Positions 23,878 to 36,423 are shown, counted from the stretch's first letter. The stretch is 64,000 nucleotides of DNA from Nymphaea colorata (GCF_008831285.2 NC_045147.1:17462854-17526853), one strand, 5' to 3'. Numbers and translations are program-made. The notes: generated by a model from the letters alone, not told the origin.

Positions 23878-26800
23878 ATTTCAGTATCTAAGGATAACAT
23901 CTCGGTAGTTTCAAAATTTCACTATCTACGGTCATGGTTATACCAATTAAACTTAACAACTCCTCATTTATGTGAAAGAGATCAGCAACTCTGGAAGGTG
24001 GAGGGGAGAAACAAACTGATTTGCCGTAATTTTGATTTGCTAAATTCAAATACTGTGGCCAAATATCCAATTCTTAAGACATCCAGCAGCTGTGGTGCTT
24101 TTGCTTCATTCAGGTAAAACATATCCAGAACATGTAATCATGCATACCTTGATGCTGTATCACTTTAATCAATATGAAAAGTTGCGTGTTTTGAGTTAAT
24201 AGTAAAATCCTAATGCATGTACTGTAGTCACTCGTGCAACATGTCTTCATGAATTGGTGTTGTGAAGCTCAATGAGCATGGATTTCATCAGGGCAATTGA
24301 TTTGCAGATGTAGGACTGGGAAAGAAATCTGCATCATACAGCAGCCATAGACAAGCTTTGCCTCTCATACTCTATCAACTTAGTCACACGAAATTTCATA
24401 TGAACACTGTGTTGTTATGTGTGTGAAGAAAGGACAGGTGCTATGACTTGCTAATAGCATAAAATCGTTTTCCTTTTTTGTGGTCAATGGTTTTCTATTG
24501 TGAAAAGAACTAGAGAGTACATCTTTGTTATTGTTAGTATTCATAAGTGAAATGTGAATATGTTAACCGTGCAGCATGAGAAATATGACTTATGATTGTA
24601 TTGGCATAATTGTTAGAATTCATGCGTTGGATAACTTGGATATCTGTCTCTAATCTACCCTTTTCTCAGGTACCAGAAGTTGCTACATGAGGTTAAGGGG
24701 CTTAGCTTTAGCAGTCAGCTATCAGGAAATTTGAGAGGCTGGAACTCATTGCGAGTCAATTTAAAAGTAAATGCTGTCTGCCTTAGCTGCAAAGGTGAAC
24801 TAGGAGCTGTTGCACATGCTTTTGGAAGTAGCAGATCTTCCTTTCAAGACAATCTAGCGTCAGAAAATAATGCTGAAATTAAAACTAAGGCTGTGGCAAC
24901 TGGAGCAGATGGCTCAAAAGTCATCCCCGAGAGTGATGACTTTTTTGTACAGGAAAGCAATGGTACTGATGGTGATCTGGATTGTCCTTCAGAAGGATTT
25001 TCCTCTATTGGAGAAGCTATTGAGGATATTAGCCAAGGCAAGGTAAACTAACGCTGTGCAGCCTTTTCTGTTGGCATAATTTAGTTTCTTTCTACTGTTG
25101 GACTTCTTAGAGGTACTTTCTAACATCTATTTTTTTGAATTCACAGTTTGTAATTGTTGTGGATGACGAAAGCCGGGAAAATGAGGGAGACCTCATAATG
25201 GCTGCCTCCATGGTAACACCAGAGGCAATGGCCTTTATTGTAAAACATGGGACTGGGATCGTATGTGTGGCCATGAAAGGAGAACATTTAGAGAGGTTAG
25301 ATCTTCCTTTAATGGTGTCACACAAAGAAAATGAAGAGAAGCTTTCTACTGCATTCACAATATCAGTGGTATGTGTTGTCTGTATATTAGATATACAATT
25401 TGATTATCATGGATTGCCATATTAATCTACACATATCCTCCAATTCTTCATTATATGTGGTTGGCTTGAATCAAAGACCTGGAATATTATCTTACTCAGA
25501 TTGATTGTTAACATGTTTACCAGATCATTTATATTTGTACCAATTACCAACAAGAGATAGAAGGTTCTTATTTTTTCCTTTCTCCTTTGCATGCCTTAAG
25601 AAACTTGTCATGAAGCTGTGTGCGAGTCCTCTGTAAGTCTGTATAAAATGGCTTCTTGTTGCTTGATTCAGATATTCTTCCCCCTTGAATGAGTTATGGG
25701 GGCAGGATGTATTCAGAGGCTTAAAATTTTCTTTCTGTTGAATATAAGCCATATCAACTGTTATTTCTTCATCTATTTGTTCCTAGGATGCAAAAGTTGG
25801 TACAACCACAGGAGTCTCTGCCAAGGATAGGACACGAACCATCCAGGCTCTTGCATCTCCGAATTCAAAGCCTAAGGATTTCAACCGTCCAGGTCATATC
25901 TTTCCTCTGAAGTACAGAGAGGGTGGTGTGTTAAAAAGAGCTGGACATACAGAAGCCTCTGTGGATCTCGCTGTGTTGGCTGGGTTGGACCCAGTTGGAG
26001 TTTTGTGTGAAATTGTCGATGATGATGGTTCAATGGCTCGATTGCCAAAGCTTCGTGAATTTGCCAAAAAGGAGAATTTGAAGATTATATCAATTGCCGA
26101 TTTAATCAGGTATAAAAGGTTATTTGTGCTTGGGCTCTTAGATTTTGTAAGACAGAATCATTGGTCAGGAAATACTGTTTTATCTTTTCATCAGTTTGTT
26201 AAAAGAGTGCACTAAGTAGTGCTTGTCTATCAGAGAATGTCTTTGTTTGTCTAAAACTTGATTACATGTTAGAGAACCAACCTTGGACATTTTCATGGTA
26301 ATTATGTTTATCTGAAAGAGAAAATTATGCTTTTCTTGCTGAAGAAACCCAATCTGATTCAAAGTCTTATTTTCACATCTTTTGATGGATAATATGTGAT
26401 TTGCTGCAACAGAGCACTTATCTTAGGTCTGACTTCAGAGTCAGATCAGAGTTCACTGCAAGCCATCACGACTTTGGTCAACTTACATACCTTGCCTTGA
26501 ATATGCAGTTGATATTCTGAACAAGAACGACTGAATTTTAAGTCTCACTGGGTAACCAAATGCTTTAGATAACTATGCTGTGTACATGTCTCAAGCAATG
26601 TTGTAAAAAGCATTTCATAAGCCGTATCAGTCCAGCCAATAGATATGCTATATTACAAAGAGTATCGTACCGTATTGTATCTGTATTTGTATCGTAAAAT
26701 TATTTTTCTAATTCAAAAAAATCAGAAGAAATTGGAAAAAATAGAAAAATATTAGGAAAAATCAAGAAAAAAATGTTCTTTGTAAAAAACATGTTATACA

Positions 26801-29463
26801 TAATGGTAGGCTTATTATAGCTATGAAGTTCACTGCTTAATGGTTATTATAGCTATGAAGCTATTCGGTGAACATTCATAGGTCATAATATCATATGATA
26901 ACACAACATGATCTAAGACATCAAGAAACATAATTTATAACATGATCAACATACTAACTCATAAATGAAGATCCATAACAAGATCAAGTTTTAATTGTTA
27001 TACATCACATTGCAAGATGAAATACATTAAAATTTATTTCATCTTGGAATGTGATGTATAACAATTAAAACTTGATCTTTGTTGTGTTATGGATCTTCAT
27101 TTATGAGTTAGTATGTTGATCATGTTAATGCAATAACAAATGAAAACAGTTTCATTCATAATCTTCATCATCTTCATTCTTATCTTCGTCTTTTGTAGAA
27201 GAAAATGAAAAAACCCTCCTTCAAACAAGAGTCGGTCACCCACACAGAAATCATCCACACAGAAATCTGCCCTCAAATTGACGATTGCACAGTAAAATCA
27301 ATGATTCTCTTTCAAAATTGCCGCAAACTCCCTCTCCTTCTACTCTTAAATATGTTTAGAAATGAAGAGGAAGACAAATTTTACAACTTATTACAAAAAA
27401 CGGGGTTTTGGACCCCTTACTTTTCGAAAATAGACCCATATACGATATGGGGTGTATTGGCTCTTTTGATACACCCTGTCTTATACAATATAGACTAGTT
27501 ACCACACGATACATGTGATACACATTCAATACACCACCTGTTTACGATACAGGTGGTGTAATATTGCAAATTTAAAAGCGAAGTTATGTATACAGAACCG
27601 TATTGTACGTGTGTACAACACTGGTATTAAGTTGTGAACAAAGAAGAATCCACGAATTTCATTGGTTCACTCACAGAACTTCAACCATATGCAGTTGAGG
27701 AAGTTGACATCATCAAGTCAACCAAATATTTCTTCCCCTCATCTTTCTTAAGAGCTATCAGTTTTGATGGTTTTGGAATTTGGATTGACACAAACATGCT
27801 AAATGTGCTTTATTTTGGTGCATTCAAATCGATTATTTTGGAGAGGGTATCTAGCTCTGTCATTTAAATGCAGACTAAGGAACTTTTGTGATAGTTAAAT
27901 GCTGCTTCTTGAACAGGTATAGAAGGAAGCGGGAGAAGCTAGTGCAGCGAGCATCTGCAGCACGTATACCTACAAAATGGGGCCCCTTCCAAGCATTTTG
28001 CTACCAATCTCAGTTGGATGGAATTGAGCACATCGCTTTCGTTAAGGTGCACTGGTGATGTCAAATAGACTGCTGTTTCTCTATTTCATTTAAGTAGGAC
28101 CTGATGAAAAGGATGTCATTGTTGCTGCCACTTACCACCACACAAGATCTTGCAATTGGTGATATAGCAGCTTTTGAGCCATAACTCCCTTTAGATAAAA
28201 AATTAGAACCCATTTACAGCACTGAGCTTTGTAACAATCTTGTGAAAATTATGCTTTATGGCAGCTTTGAGTTCTCATCAAGTTCCCATTCTTCTGATTA
28301 CCCACATTTTTTCATTACTTTAATGAACAGGGAGAGATTGGAGATGGTCAGGATGTATTGGTTCGGGTCCATTCAGAGTGTCTTACAGGGGACATATTTG
28401 GGTCTGCCAGATGCGACTGTGGGATTCAACTAGCACGTGCAATGGAGCAGATTGAATCTGCTGGAAGAGGTGTGCTTATTTATTTGCGAGGGCATGAAGG
28501 AAGGGGCATTGGGCTTGGACACAAGCTGCGTGCATATAACCTCCAGGATGATGGACGTGATACAGTCGAAGCTAATGAGGAACTAGGTTTGCCAGTTGAC
28601 TCCAGGGAGTATGGTATTGGTGCACAGGTAACACAAATGACAACACTTCAACTGGTTATTGTGTTTATATCAGAGTTTAGCACTGCGCTTCTGCTTTGGG
28701 TGAAAAATAGCTTTAGTTATGTAAAAGCTATATCCAGTATTTGTCTCAATCCTGAAGGATGCTTAAGTGCTGGACCTGTACATATCATAGTCATATAACT
28801 TTCGGTTGAAAAATGTAGTATGAGCACCTTACAATTCACGTTTTAAAAAAATGCAGACATTGCTGAAAAATGGTCCAACCTTTAGCAGGTTGACATCTGC
28901 TGGCATTTTCCTCTGTGTTGGTCCTATGTATATACATCAGAATTCACAATCTTCAAACTCCAGCCATTGCTGGAAAATGTCGCAGTTTGGGTCTGCTGGT
29001 ATTTTCCTCTGGGTTGGTTCCGAACTGAAGATTATTAATGGCACTTTTCTTCTCCTAGACTCTGTGTTCCTCTTCCTTGGCAGTGTTCTTTTGCCAGATA
29101 GATTTGCATGCATTTCATGAATGGATCATCATATGAGATATCTCACTTGGATTTGCTTGAACAGAAGTATGATATATTTTGGGGTATGTGCGCCTTGGTT
29201 TGCAGATACTGAGAGATCTGGGTGTTAGAACAATGAAGCTGATGACCAACAACCCTGCAAAATACATTGGACTTAAGGGTTATGGTTTGACTGTTGCTGG
29301 GAGGGTACCTTTAGTGTCTCCAATAACAACTGAAAACCGGAGATATCTGGAGACAAAGCGTTTGAAGATGGGGCATATATATGGTTCTGAATTCAGCAGC
29401 CATCTAAATGGTTCCCCTGATGCAACTGATGTCAATAATGCTGGTCCTGATGCAACTTTCTGA
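23878..29463 (+). CDS. RIBBA: Riboflavin biosynthesis bifunctional enzyme RIBBA (DHBP synthase and GTP cyclohydrolase II), 5' end incomplete
   Basis: The enzyme catalyses the two entry steps of riboflavin synthesis in plastids: ribulose 5-phosphate to dihydroxybutanone phosphate, and GTP to the pyrimidine precursor. Visible exons with matching phases are 23878 (start uncertain)-24113, 24670-25042, 25147-25368, 25787-26109, 27917-28046, 28331-28627 and 29206-29463. The DHBP synthase half keeps [24 protein letters not shown] and [10 protein letters not shown], so its acidic metal/substrate residues look intact, unlike degenerate RIBA3 proteins. The cyclohydrolase half keeps the zinc cysteines in [17 protein letters not shown], then [10 protein letters not shown] and [15 protein letters not shown]. 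The N-terminal exons encode a poorly conserved plastid leader ending in PESDDFFV, a wording seen in RIBA3-like proteins. No in-frame ATG lies in the first listed exon, so the start codon must be further upstream (candidate exon at 23038). The 1.8-kb fourth intron of this list carries a transposon with a long foldback. Confidence 0.92.
26596..27623 (+). mobile_element. Non-autonomous hAT-like DNA transposon in a RIBBA intron
   Basis: The ends read CAATGTTGTA and, inverted, CAGTGTTGTA, fitting hAT-type termini. The flanking 8-mers GTCTCAAG (26588-26595) and GTATTAAG (27624-27631) match at six of eight positions, as expected for an aged 8-bp hAT target duplication. The interior holds GTATCGTA-type motifs, the foldback at 26939-27126 and no transposase. 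Confidence 0.6.
26939..27126. repeat. Long foldback (inverted repeat) within the hAT-like element
   Basis: Arms at 26939-27023 and 27036-27126 are reverse complements except for one mismatch and one 6-nt difference, around a loop of about 12 nt. Since it sits in a RIBBA intron, the transcript could fold into a hairpin of about 85 bp. The homologous copy at 13395-14045 has only one arm, so the inverted duplication arose in this copy. Confidence 0.9.
28855..29030 (+). repeat. Two-copy direct repeat in the last RIBBA intron
   Basis: A segment with CATTGCTG.AAAATG and TCTGCTGG.ATTTTCCTCTG occurs twice about 115 bp apart. It is non-coding. Confidence 0.65.
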
Positions 29464-29482
29464 TGGGGCCAGTCATTCACAT

Positions 29483-29650
29483 AAATTTGTGTCTATTGAT
29501 ATCCTATGGTAAGGTTCTTGTTTTAAGGGATTGATCTTTTTCTTTTTGTCTATGAAGTTTCTTCTTATATTTGTGTCTATTGATCTCCTATGGGTGAGGT
29601 TCTTGTTTTAAGGGATTTTTTTTTTTAAGTTGTAGGAAGTTTCTTCATTG
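29483..29650 (+). repeat. Tandem duplication in the RIBBA 3' region
   Basis: AATTTGTGTCTATTGAT, CTCCTATGG and AGGTTCTTGTTTTAAGGGAT recur in the same order about 90 bp apart, just after the stop codon. They probably lie in the 3' UTR. Confidence 0.7.
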
Positions 29651-30606
29651 GAAGTCAATCATTCTTGAGGAGATAAGTGAACGATATCCTTTTTGTTTTC
29701 TTTTTTTTGCTTTAAGTTAGGACTGGCGACCTTCGGATGTCTAATGGAGTAAAGTAAACCTGGATATTCCAAATACAAATAAAGATCCGTTTTTAAGAAA
29801 TGCAGATGATCATATTGTTTCCTCTGTTCTTGCAGATCTGTTTGATTCTTTACTAAACTTCACTACTACGGGCAGAGACTATATGGTAATGAGAGAGTTA
29901 CGACTGGGAGTGGCAGGGAATATATAGATCATGGCTTTACCCACTTTAGATAACAAGGTCGACTTAAAAATGTTCAAAAATAAAAAAATGTGATTGTTTC
30001 CTCGCAAATACGAAATCATGTCTGACAGCTGCTATATGGGCTTCAAATCCGTATTTTTAGGAAAAAAATATGAATGCCGATACTAAAATTGTACAGTGAC
30101 AAAAATAACATAAACAAAAACAGAATGCAGATTTATTATTGTTAACAGTACAAAAATAATAAACAAAAGCAAAAACATTAGGGACATATTCCCCTGGAAT
30201 GACAATTTTATTGCCGTTACGATCTCATCTAATAAATTACAACTGTGAGGCAATGAACTTAGAAATTAAGAAAAAAAGAACATTAATCTCTTCAAGGAAC
30301 ATATAAGAAAATCCAACAGGAGAGCAATTTGATAACCAACATCTCAACAGATGAGAGAATGTAGCCATTTCAAATTTTCTAGGTCATCTCGCAGAAGCCA
30401 CTTCCAAACTCTGCTCGTTATCTGTGCGTTTTTTATCATTCACAAGGTAATGGTGCAATTCCATGTCCTGCTTGAAAACTAATCCATTATTTTGCCCTCC
30501 ATAATTTATTTACCCAAATTCTCTGAACATGCTCTGACGCTAGGCAGAGAAAGGTACCCGTGATAGAAGCTGAAAATCTCCAACTCAAGCAGTTCTGCTC
30601 AATGTG
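29651..30606. other. Intergenic, no gene recognised
   Basis: AT-rich sequence between the RIBBA 3' end and the exon-like blocks on the minus strand. Nothing was recognised. Confidence 0.5.
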
Positions 30607-31911
30607 TTAAGACTGGAGAAGCATCCTTGAGATACAGATACACAGACCTTCGTTCCTTAGATTCTTACCTCTCTTATCACCTTCACTTGTGACTATTAGT
30701 TTTCCTCTTAGCTGACTTTGCTTGTGGCCATGAGGTTGCAGACTTTCCAGCTGATCCAACTTCTCAACAGAAGACTCATTCAATAATGTACCTTTTGTGG
30801 CGGTCAGAATGGCAGTCTTCTTAGCATTCTTGATAACAAGAGGAAACTGGCAAATTGGCCATTAGAATACATGTATAATGTCAAAGATCAAGTTCTTATT
30901 TGGAATTTTTGCAATCTTCCTGCCAGCAGCATTAGTCATAACAGCAGTATCTGACAGCAACAAGTGGAAAGGTTCATAACTGGGACAACCTTTATATCTG
31001 AAAATTGAAACCTTCAACAACCAACATTGACAACAGAATCATAGAGAGCATGTCATGAAGTCGTAAAACTACTCTTCCATAAAACATTCGAAAATCATCT
31101 TTGAGTTTTGTCTTTTCTTCTTGGACATGTAAATTTTTGTATGGCCTTGCATATAGTAACATAGACTAAACAACATTCTCCAAGTATACGAATGACTAGG
31201 TCCATTTTTGCTGACATGTGCCTATAGAGTTCCCAATGTTAGAGTTTTTGTCAAATACAAAGAATATACTACCCAGTTGTACCAACAATAGATAAATCCT
31301 GTGAAAATTGTAGCAGTCTTGACAGACCGCATTGAAGTCACAAGCTGTTCTCGTGTAAGGAATATCTTGCAAAAAAAAAAAATTAACAAAATCCACCTAA
31401 AAATTCTTTCCAGCCTCGGAGGAAAAGTAAAAAGTTTGCTAGGAAAAAATTTTAAGCTTACATCAGAAAAAAAAAAAACTTGTGACTTAATGTTTAGATT
31501 CTCAAACTCATCAATCTGCTACACCTTTGAGAGCAAGTACAAAAAATTGAAACAAAATACTCTTCTACATGGAAAGCAAATAGGCAAAGCATGTCCTTGT
31601 AGGCTTGTACAATACTGCGGATGGCTTGTTTTCGAGTAAAAAATAAATTCAGGAGATGTTAATGTTTGACAGTGTTTTGCTCAGACTCACTAAACAAGAA
31701 ACCTGAAATTTCAAGCTAACGGCATGAATATATCAAGGGAAAGTACACGATACGTATTAAATGCAATCACCTCCTTTCATGGCACTATTGAAGTAAAAAA
31801 ACTATCATGTGTTGTTACCTACACAGGAAGGAATAAAGCTCCGTGTTCCAGCTTTAGAATGACGCACAACGACTCTGATATCCCAAGGTAGATAAACATC
31901 TCTGCATGTGC
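30607..31911 (-). other. Exon-like blocks of an unidentified gene or pseudogene
   Basis: I do not recognise a family here. Four minus-strand blocks read like protein and sit at splice-like borders. 31819-31911 lies between TTAG and GTAACA and encodes CRDVYLPWDIRVVVRHS then AGTRSFIPSCV. About 31270-31370 encodes DIPYTRTACDFNAVCQDCYN in a phase that matches the first block. About 30880-31003, after TTTTCAG, encodes YEPFHLLLSDTAVMTNAAGR. An open frame at 30607-30861 is Lys-rich (FPLVIKNAKKTAILTA and later). The phases of the third and fourth blocks do not join cleanly to the others, and no start codon exon was found. The locus may be decayed or my exon edges may be wrong. A chance origin for all four blocks is possible but seems less likely. 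Confidence 0.35.
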
Positions 31912-32462
31912 CTAATCTTAGGAAACAAGAACAAGAATTAAAACTACAAACAGCCTAAATAGTTATTCTTGAACAAACAAGGGTCAGCAAGGTATCCATT
32001 CAAATTATTGTTGAATGTAATAAACAGCTTCCAGAGTGAATAAACCATCTAAAATCAGAATCAAGTTGGTGTAGGACATGATGCCAAGTGTGTGTGTGTG
32101 ATATAGTTTAGGAGCTTCAGGATGACATCTAATGTGCTACTTTGGGACCTTGGTCTACAAAATTAGACTGCTTTTCTGCGGTATGCGGAGCTAATCATAT
32201 TTGATTGTATAATCCATTGAATATAATAACTCTGCAAAGTTGTCAGGCAATTCAGTTATTAACACAGAAGAATACATTCAAGATTTGCTACTAGACTCAA
32301 AACAGGGAAAAATCTACTTTCATATCTTCGGTCCGTATGTCGGTTATGCAGGAACCTCCCAGGACCCAGATATGTTATTTAGCACACGTGAAACAACAAT
32401 TTACGATGTAGCGCACCAAGCCTAAACATTGGAAACGGAGTGAAGAGGGAATACCTGGGTCT

Positions 32463-34804
32463 TCACATTGTACCATTCTGAACATGTAGATTCCCCAGTT
32501 CTGGCAAATACTTTTGGAGCATGCTTCTCCATGGACCACAATCAGATATCAAACTCTTTTTATCCATTACATGAAGCAGCTGGAGAATCGGTTCAGGCTT
32601 TAAAGCAGTAGAAAGACATCCACTAAGCTCAGTAGCTACTGCTTGTAGTTTGGACGGGGAGCCGCCTCTCAACCATTCAATATGTTCCATTGCCATCTGA
32701 AGATGCCCTTCCTCAACCAAATTCTTCAGCAAAAAGGCATGCGAATCTGAGGTCGTTAAATCACAAGGTACAAGCTGACGCATAACTTTTGAAGCTGTGA
32801 CAAAGTTACCTGTTCGGAAAATACAAAATCAACACATGAAGAAATAGCAAGATAGCAACATTTTCTGTCTCTCTATCGTAGGCAAGCTAGGGATAACTCA
32901 TTGGCATTTATGCACCTAAGACTCCTCATTGACACCTATCCGTCCAACTATCTCATCGAATCACCCCCACCCCTTGAAAGAATTATAGAAACATAAAACT
33001 TGCAAGTATATGAACTAAGCTTGAAAAGCGTTTAACTCTTAACGGTACCCGCATCGCAGAGAGAATGGATTAATGTGCTCAACGTCGATCCCCCAAGAAC
33101 GATATCCTGTTCAAGTGACTTTCTTAAGACCTCAACAGCATCATCCATCTTCGATTCCCGACAAAGCCCTTTGACAAGTGATGAGTACGTGATCTTGTTA
33201 GGCAAGATGTTTCTCGTTAACATATGATCAAAGAGCCGGTGGGCGACATCAACTTCGCCGGAATCTGAGAACTTTCTAATTAAGATGTTATATGTCTGCA
33301 AGTTACCAGGACATCCCGTTGCAAACATCTCATCCCATAATTTTCGAGCGGGACGCAGCATGTCTTCCCTACAGCAAGCCTCCATCACAGTGTTATAAGT
33401 GACTACATCTGGATAATGGCCGTCTCTCCTCATCTCTCTCAGTACTCCATAGGCCTCCTTCACCTTTCCAGCCAAGCACAAGAAGAAGACCATGACATTG
33501 TATCTTTCAGCACTGGAGAAGAAACATTTCAACTCCAGCAGCTTAAAAATATCCCTCATTTCTTTAATCTTGCCACAACTACAGAGATTGATGCTTAAAT
33601 TCTTGAGTGTATCGACTGATGGAAACCGATCATTCGCCACCATGGATTGAAAAAATGCAATGGCGGCATCAGCATCAATACCAGCTAGCGGACTAATCAA
33701 CTCGTTATAGACATCATCATCAATCGGGAAATTCCCACCCAGAATTGCTTCTGTCATTTCCTTAGCTTCAGGAATTCTTTGTTCCGCAATCAAGGAAAGA
33801 ATGAATTCTTTGTACTCGTGAATTCTGGGGGCAACACTCATCTTCCTTTTCTGCTTGAGAACCATCTGAGCTTCCTCCAAACATCCCAACTTCCGAAACG
33901 ACTCAATTACGACACTGTATGCAATGAAATCCGGCTTACAACCTCTTTTCCTTAGTTCCTCCAATACCCACCATCCTTCCGTGGTTCTTGAAGAACGACA
34001 CAGCCCGTCTGCAACCAACAACGCTAAAATCGATCCATTCACGCCGCAAATTTCCCCGTCCGCGACCCCGTCGAGCAAGCCCAAGAGTCTCTCAGGCTCG
34101 GCCCCCCTGCAGAGCTTCCCAATGAAGACGCCAAACCCCAAATTCGTGAAAGCCATCTTCGCCAAACGCATTCTCTCAAACAGTTTCTCCGCTAACTCGA
34201 GATGGCCATCAGAAGAAAGGGCGCCTAGAAGCAAGTTGCATACCCGCCCATCGATCTCCCAAAACCTCTCGACACCCATGAATGTAGAAAAAGCGAGTTG
34301 TGTTTTCCTGCAAACCAACTGCGCCTGTATAATTGAACAATACGAAGCCGCATCCAGTTGAAACCGTTGAGCTCTGAGCCTTGTAAACAGTTTGTCGATG
34401 GATGCGTACTGTTTGGAACGGGAAAGAACGCAGAAAAGGGATTGATAGGTCTGCGAAGTGTGGGAGAAGCCCGGTTGCTGAGCGGCCCAATCGAAGAAGC
34501 CGAGAGCGAGAGAGTGGTGGTCGATAAGCCCCGGCATGATGACGCAAGAGACCAGGGATGGGGTAAGGATGCTCCGGGAGCCGAGGCCGTGGAGAGCCTG
34601 CTCCACCAAGGGGCTCCATCTCGCCGCCTTCTTCCCGCTGCTTGCTGAGAGTATGGCTCTGCATAGTCTGGCAGCATCGCCGGTTAGTGAACCCATCAGC
34701 GACCGCTGCCCTGTTTGGTAGAAGTGGTCTGCGCCAAAAGGGTGTGAAACTTGGTTCAAGTCGCAGACATGCTTTCCGAGGAAACCTGGTAGGGGGAAGC
34801 TCAC
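32463..34804 (-). CDS. Pentatricopeptide repeat protein, At5g14080-like
   Basis: PPR proteins bind single-stranded RNA in mitochondria or plastids and guide its processing, stability or translation. Two exons (33049-34804 and 32463-32809) join in phase at a GCGG|GTACCG donor and an AACAG acceptor, giving 700 residues. After about 65 residues comes SPLVEQALH.LG, then SLALGFFDWAAQQPGFSHTS, the segment that starts many P-class plant PPR proteins. A run of degenerate 35-residue repeats follows, for example PDVVTYNTVMEACCREDMLR, NLQTYNILIRKFSDSGEVDV and NKITYSSLVKGLCRESKMDD. There is no E, DYW or SMR domain, so it is P class. The order and wording follow Arabidopsis At5g14080 closely, including the weakly conserved C-terminal exon. 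Its RNA target is unknown, and the organelle cannot be decided by eye. Confidence 0.9.
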
Positions 34805-36388
34805 ATGGTTGTTTTCAAATAATTCACATCAAGACGTTTTTTTCTCCTTTCCTCATAACGGAAATTAAGGTATTTATAGGAGAAAACATAATGTTTAAAT
34901 AAAATTTGTTAAGTCTTGAATCTTTCTTATTTCAATTGCACAGGATGAAAATTCGGAAAATCTCGTCGCTCTTTTTCCTAATTCTTTTAAGCCTGTTTGT
35001 TTCGAGTACAAGGAAGAAATTCAAAAGAAGAGCCAAAAGGAAATTGTCATGAATGCTCTTCCATCGCCAAAATTCGAGTGTGTTGTATAAGAAAAACTGT
35101 AAATGGTGTACAAGAAAAACTGTAAATGGAGTTTCACTTCATGCGATAAACGTTGCAGAGAACATGAGGTAAACATGAGTACAGATGAATGGTGAATGGT
35201 AAACCTGTCAACTGGTATAGAGAATTCTATCTATTCCAAAGTGACATGAATATTTCCAAATTGTCTCGACGACTTTGCTATAGCTGGTCCGATCAGTAAT
35301 GATATGAGACCAGTAATGGCAGGAGGTTAGTCCCTGAAACTAGTTTCAGGTGAATAGGAGGCACATCCCACCACCTTAGCGAAAGCTGAAGTCCTTCTTC
35401 GTTCTTCCTATCGACAAGGTCCGAAGCTGCGTCTGTGCTTATGGGATGCACTTGGTTAAATTCCTAAAGATATTCTACAAAAATTATTCTGTTATCTTGG
35501 TATTCTGCCATCACCCTGGAATGCTTCTGGTCTCTCGAATCATATTCTTATTCCATCTTCTGCAGTCTCTGTTATCTACTATGGCACTATCACTCTTCTG
35601 TTCACCTTCCGATCTTTTTTCCCGTTCATCTTTTTAGCTATTTTCACTCCCAACTTTGTGTTACTCCCTAACTGAAATTCTTGGTTGATCTCGCACCACA
35701 GAATTCTATTTCTCTCAAAGTGATCACAGCATACGGATGACCATAGTGCTTGAGCTATCTTGCAATTGATAATAATACGAACATTAGATTCTTCCTCATC
35801 CCTACATAGTGAGTAGCGGTTTCCTATCGTTACTCTCCGTTTCTTGATTTCATCCCGAGTTAAGAGACATCCTTTTGTAGCTAGATAGAGAAACTAGCAA
35901 GCCTTGGGAGGTGCTTGGTTCCTTCAGATGTTCTTTTTCAGTGCTTCACTTATTCATACCTGGCTTAGAGACAATTGGTATATCAACGGAGGCTGATGAT
36001 CTGGCCATCTTGAAACATTTTTCAAATTACTGCCCAACCTTCAATTTTGCTGCTGTAAACAGTTTAATTTTGTAATGAAATGTTTTAAGCATAGAAGAGG
36101 AAAGAGAATAAGTACGTGGTTTGGATGAAATAGTTTAAAAATAATTAATAATTCTGAGATAATATAAGCCCATGTCACTGGCAGCTTTACCATAGTTGGA
36201 TTTGTCAAGTGCCCATAACTAATCAATGAACAATTTGTCGAGACACATTATTTAGCTGTTGCCTTGTGGACACCCATTCCATACCTAATGATCGGTCGGT
36301 TGGGTCATTTAAATAGTCGGAACTATTTAACTTTTGTTATTTTTAAACGATTTTTTATTTTAAATTAACTTTACATAATTCCTTATTT

Positions 36389-36395
<7 letters not shown>
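34805..36395. other. Intergenic, no gene recognised
   Basis: The first bases upstream of 34804 should contain the PPR gene promoter. The rest is AT-rich; short open frames near 35446-35637 and 36041-36226 have no recognisable content. Confidence 0.5.

Positions 36396-36423
<28 letters not shown>
36396..36423. repeat. (AT)n microsatellite
   Basis: An uninterrupted run of AT dinucleotides. Confidence 0.9.

Noticed and set aside
32240-32425. A 61-codon plus-strand frame after a TTGTCAG acceptor-like site, with a protein-like reading (GKIYFHIFGPYVGYAGTSQD)
   Set aside because: It stands alone, lies between minus-strand features and matches no family I know. Without upstream plus-strand exons I do not list it as a gene.
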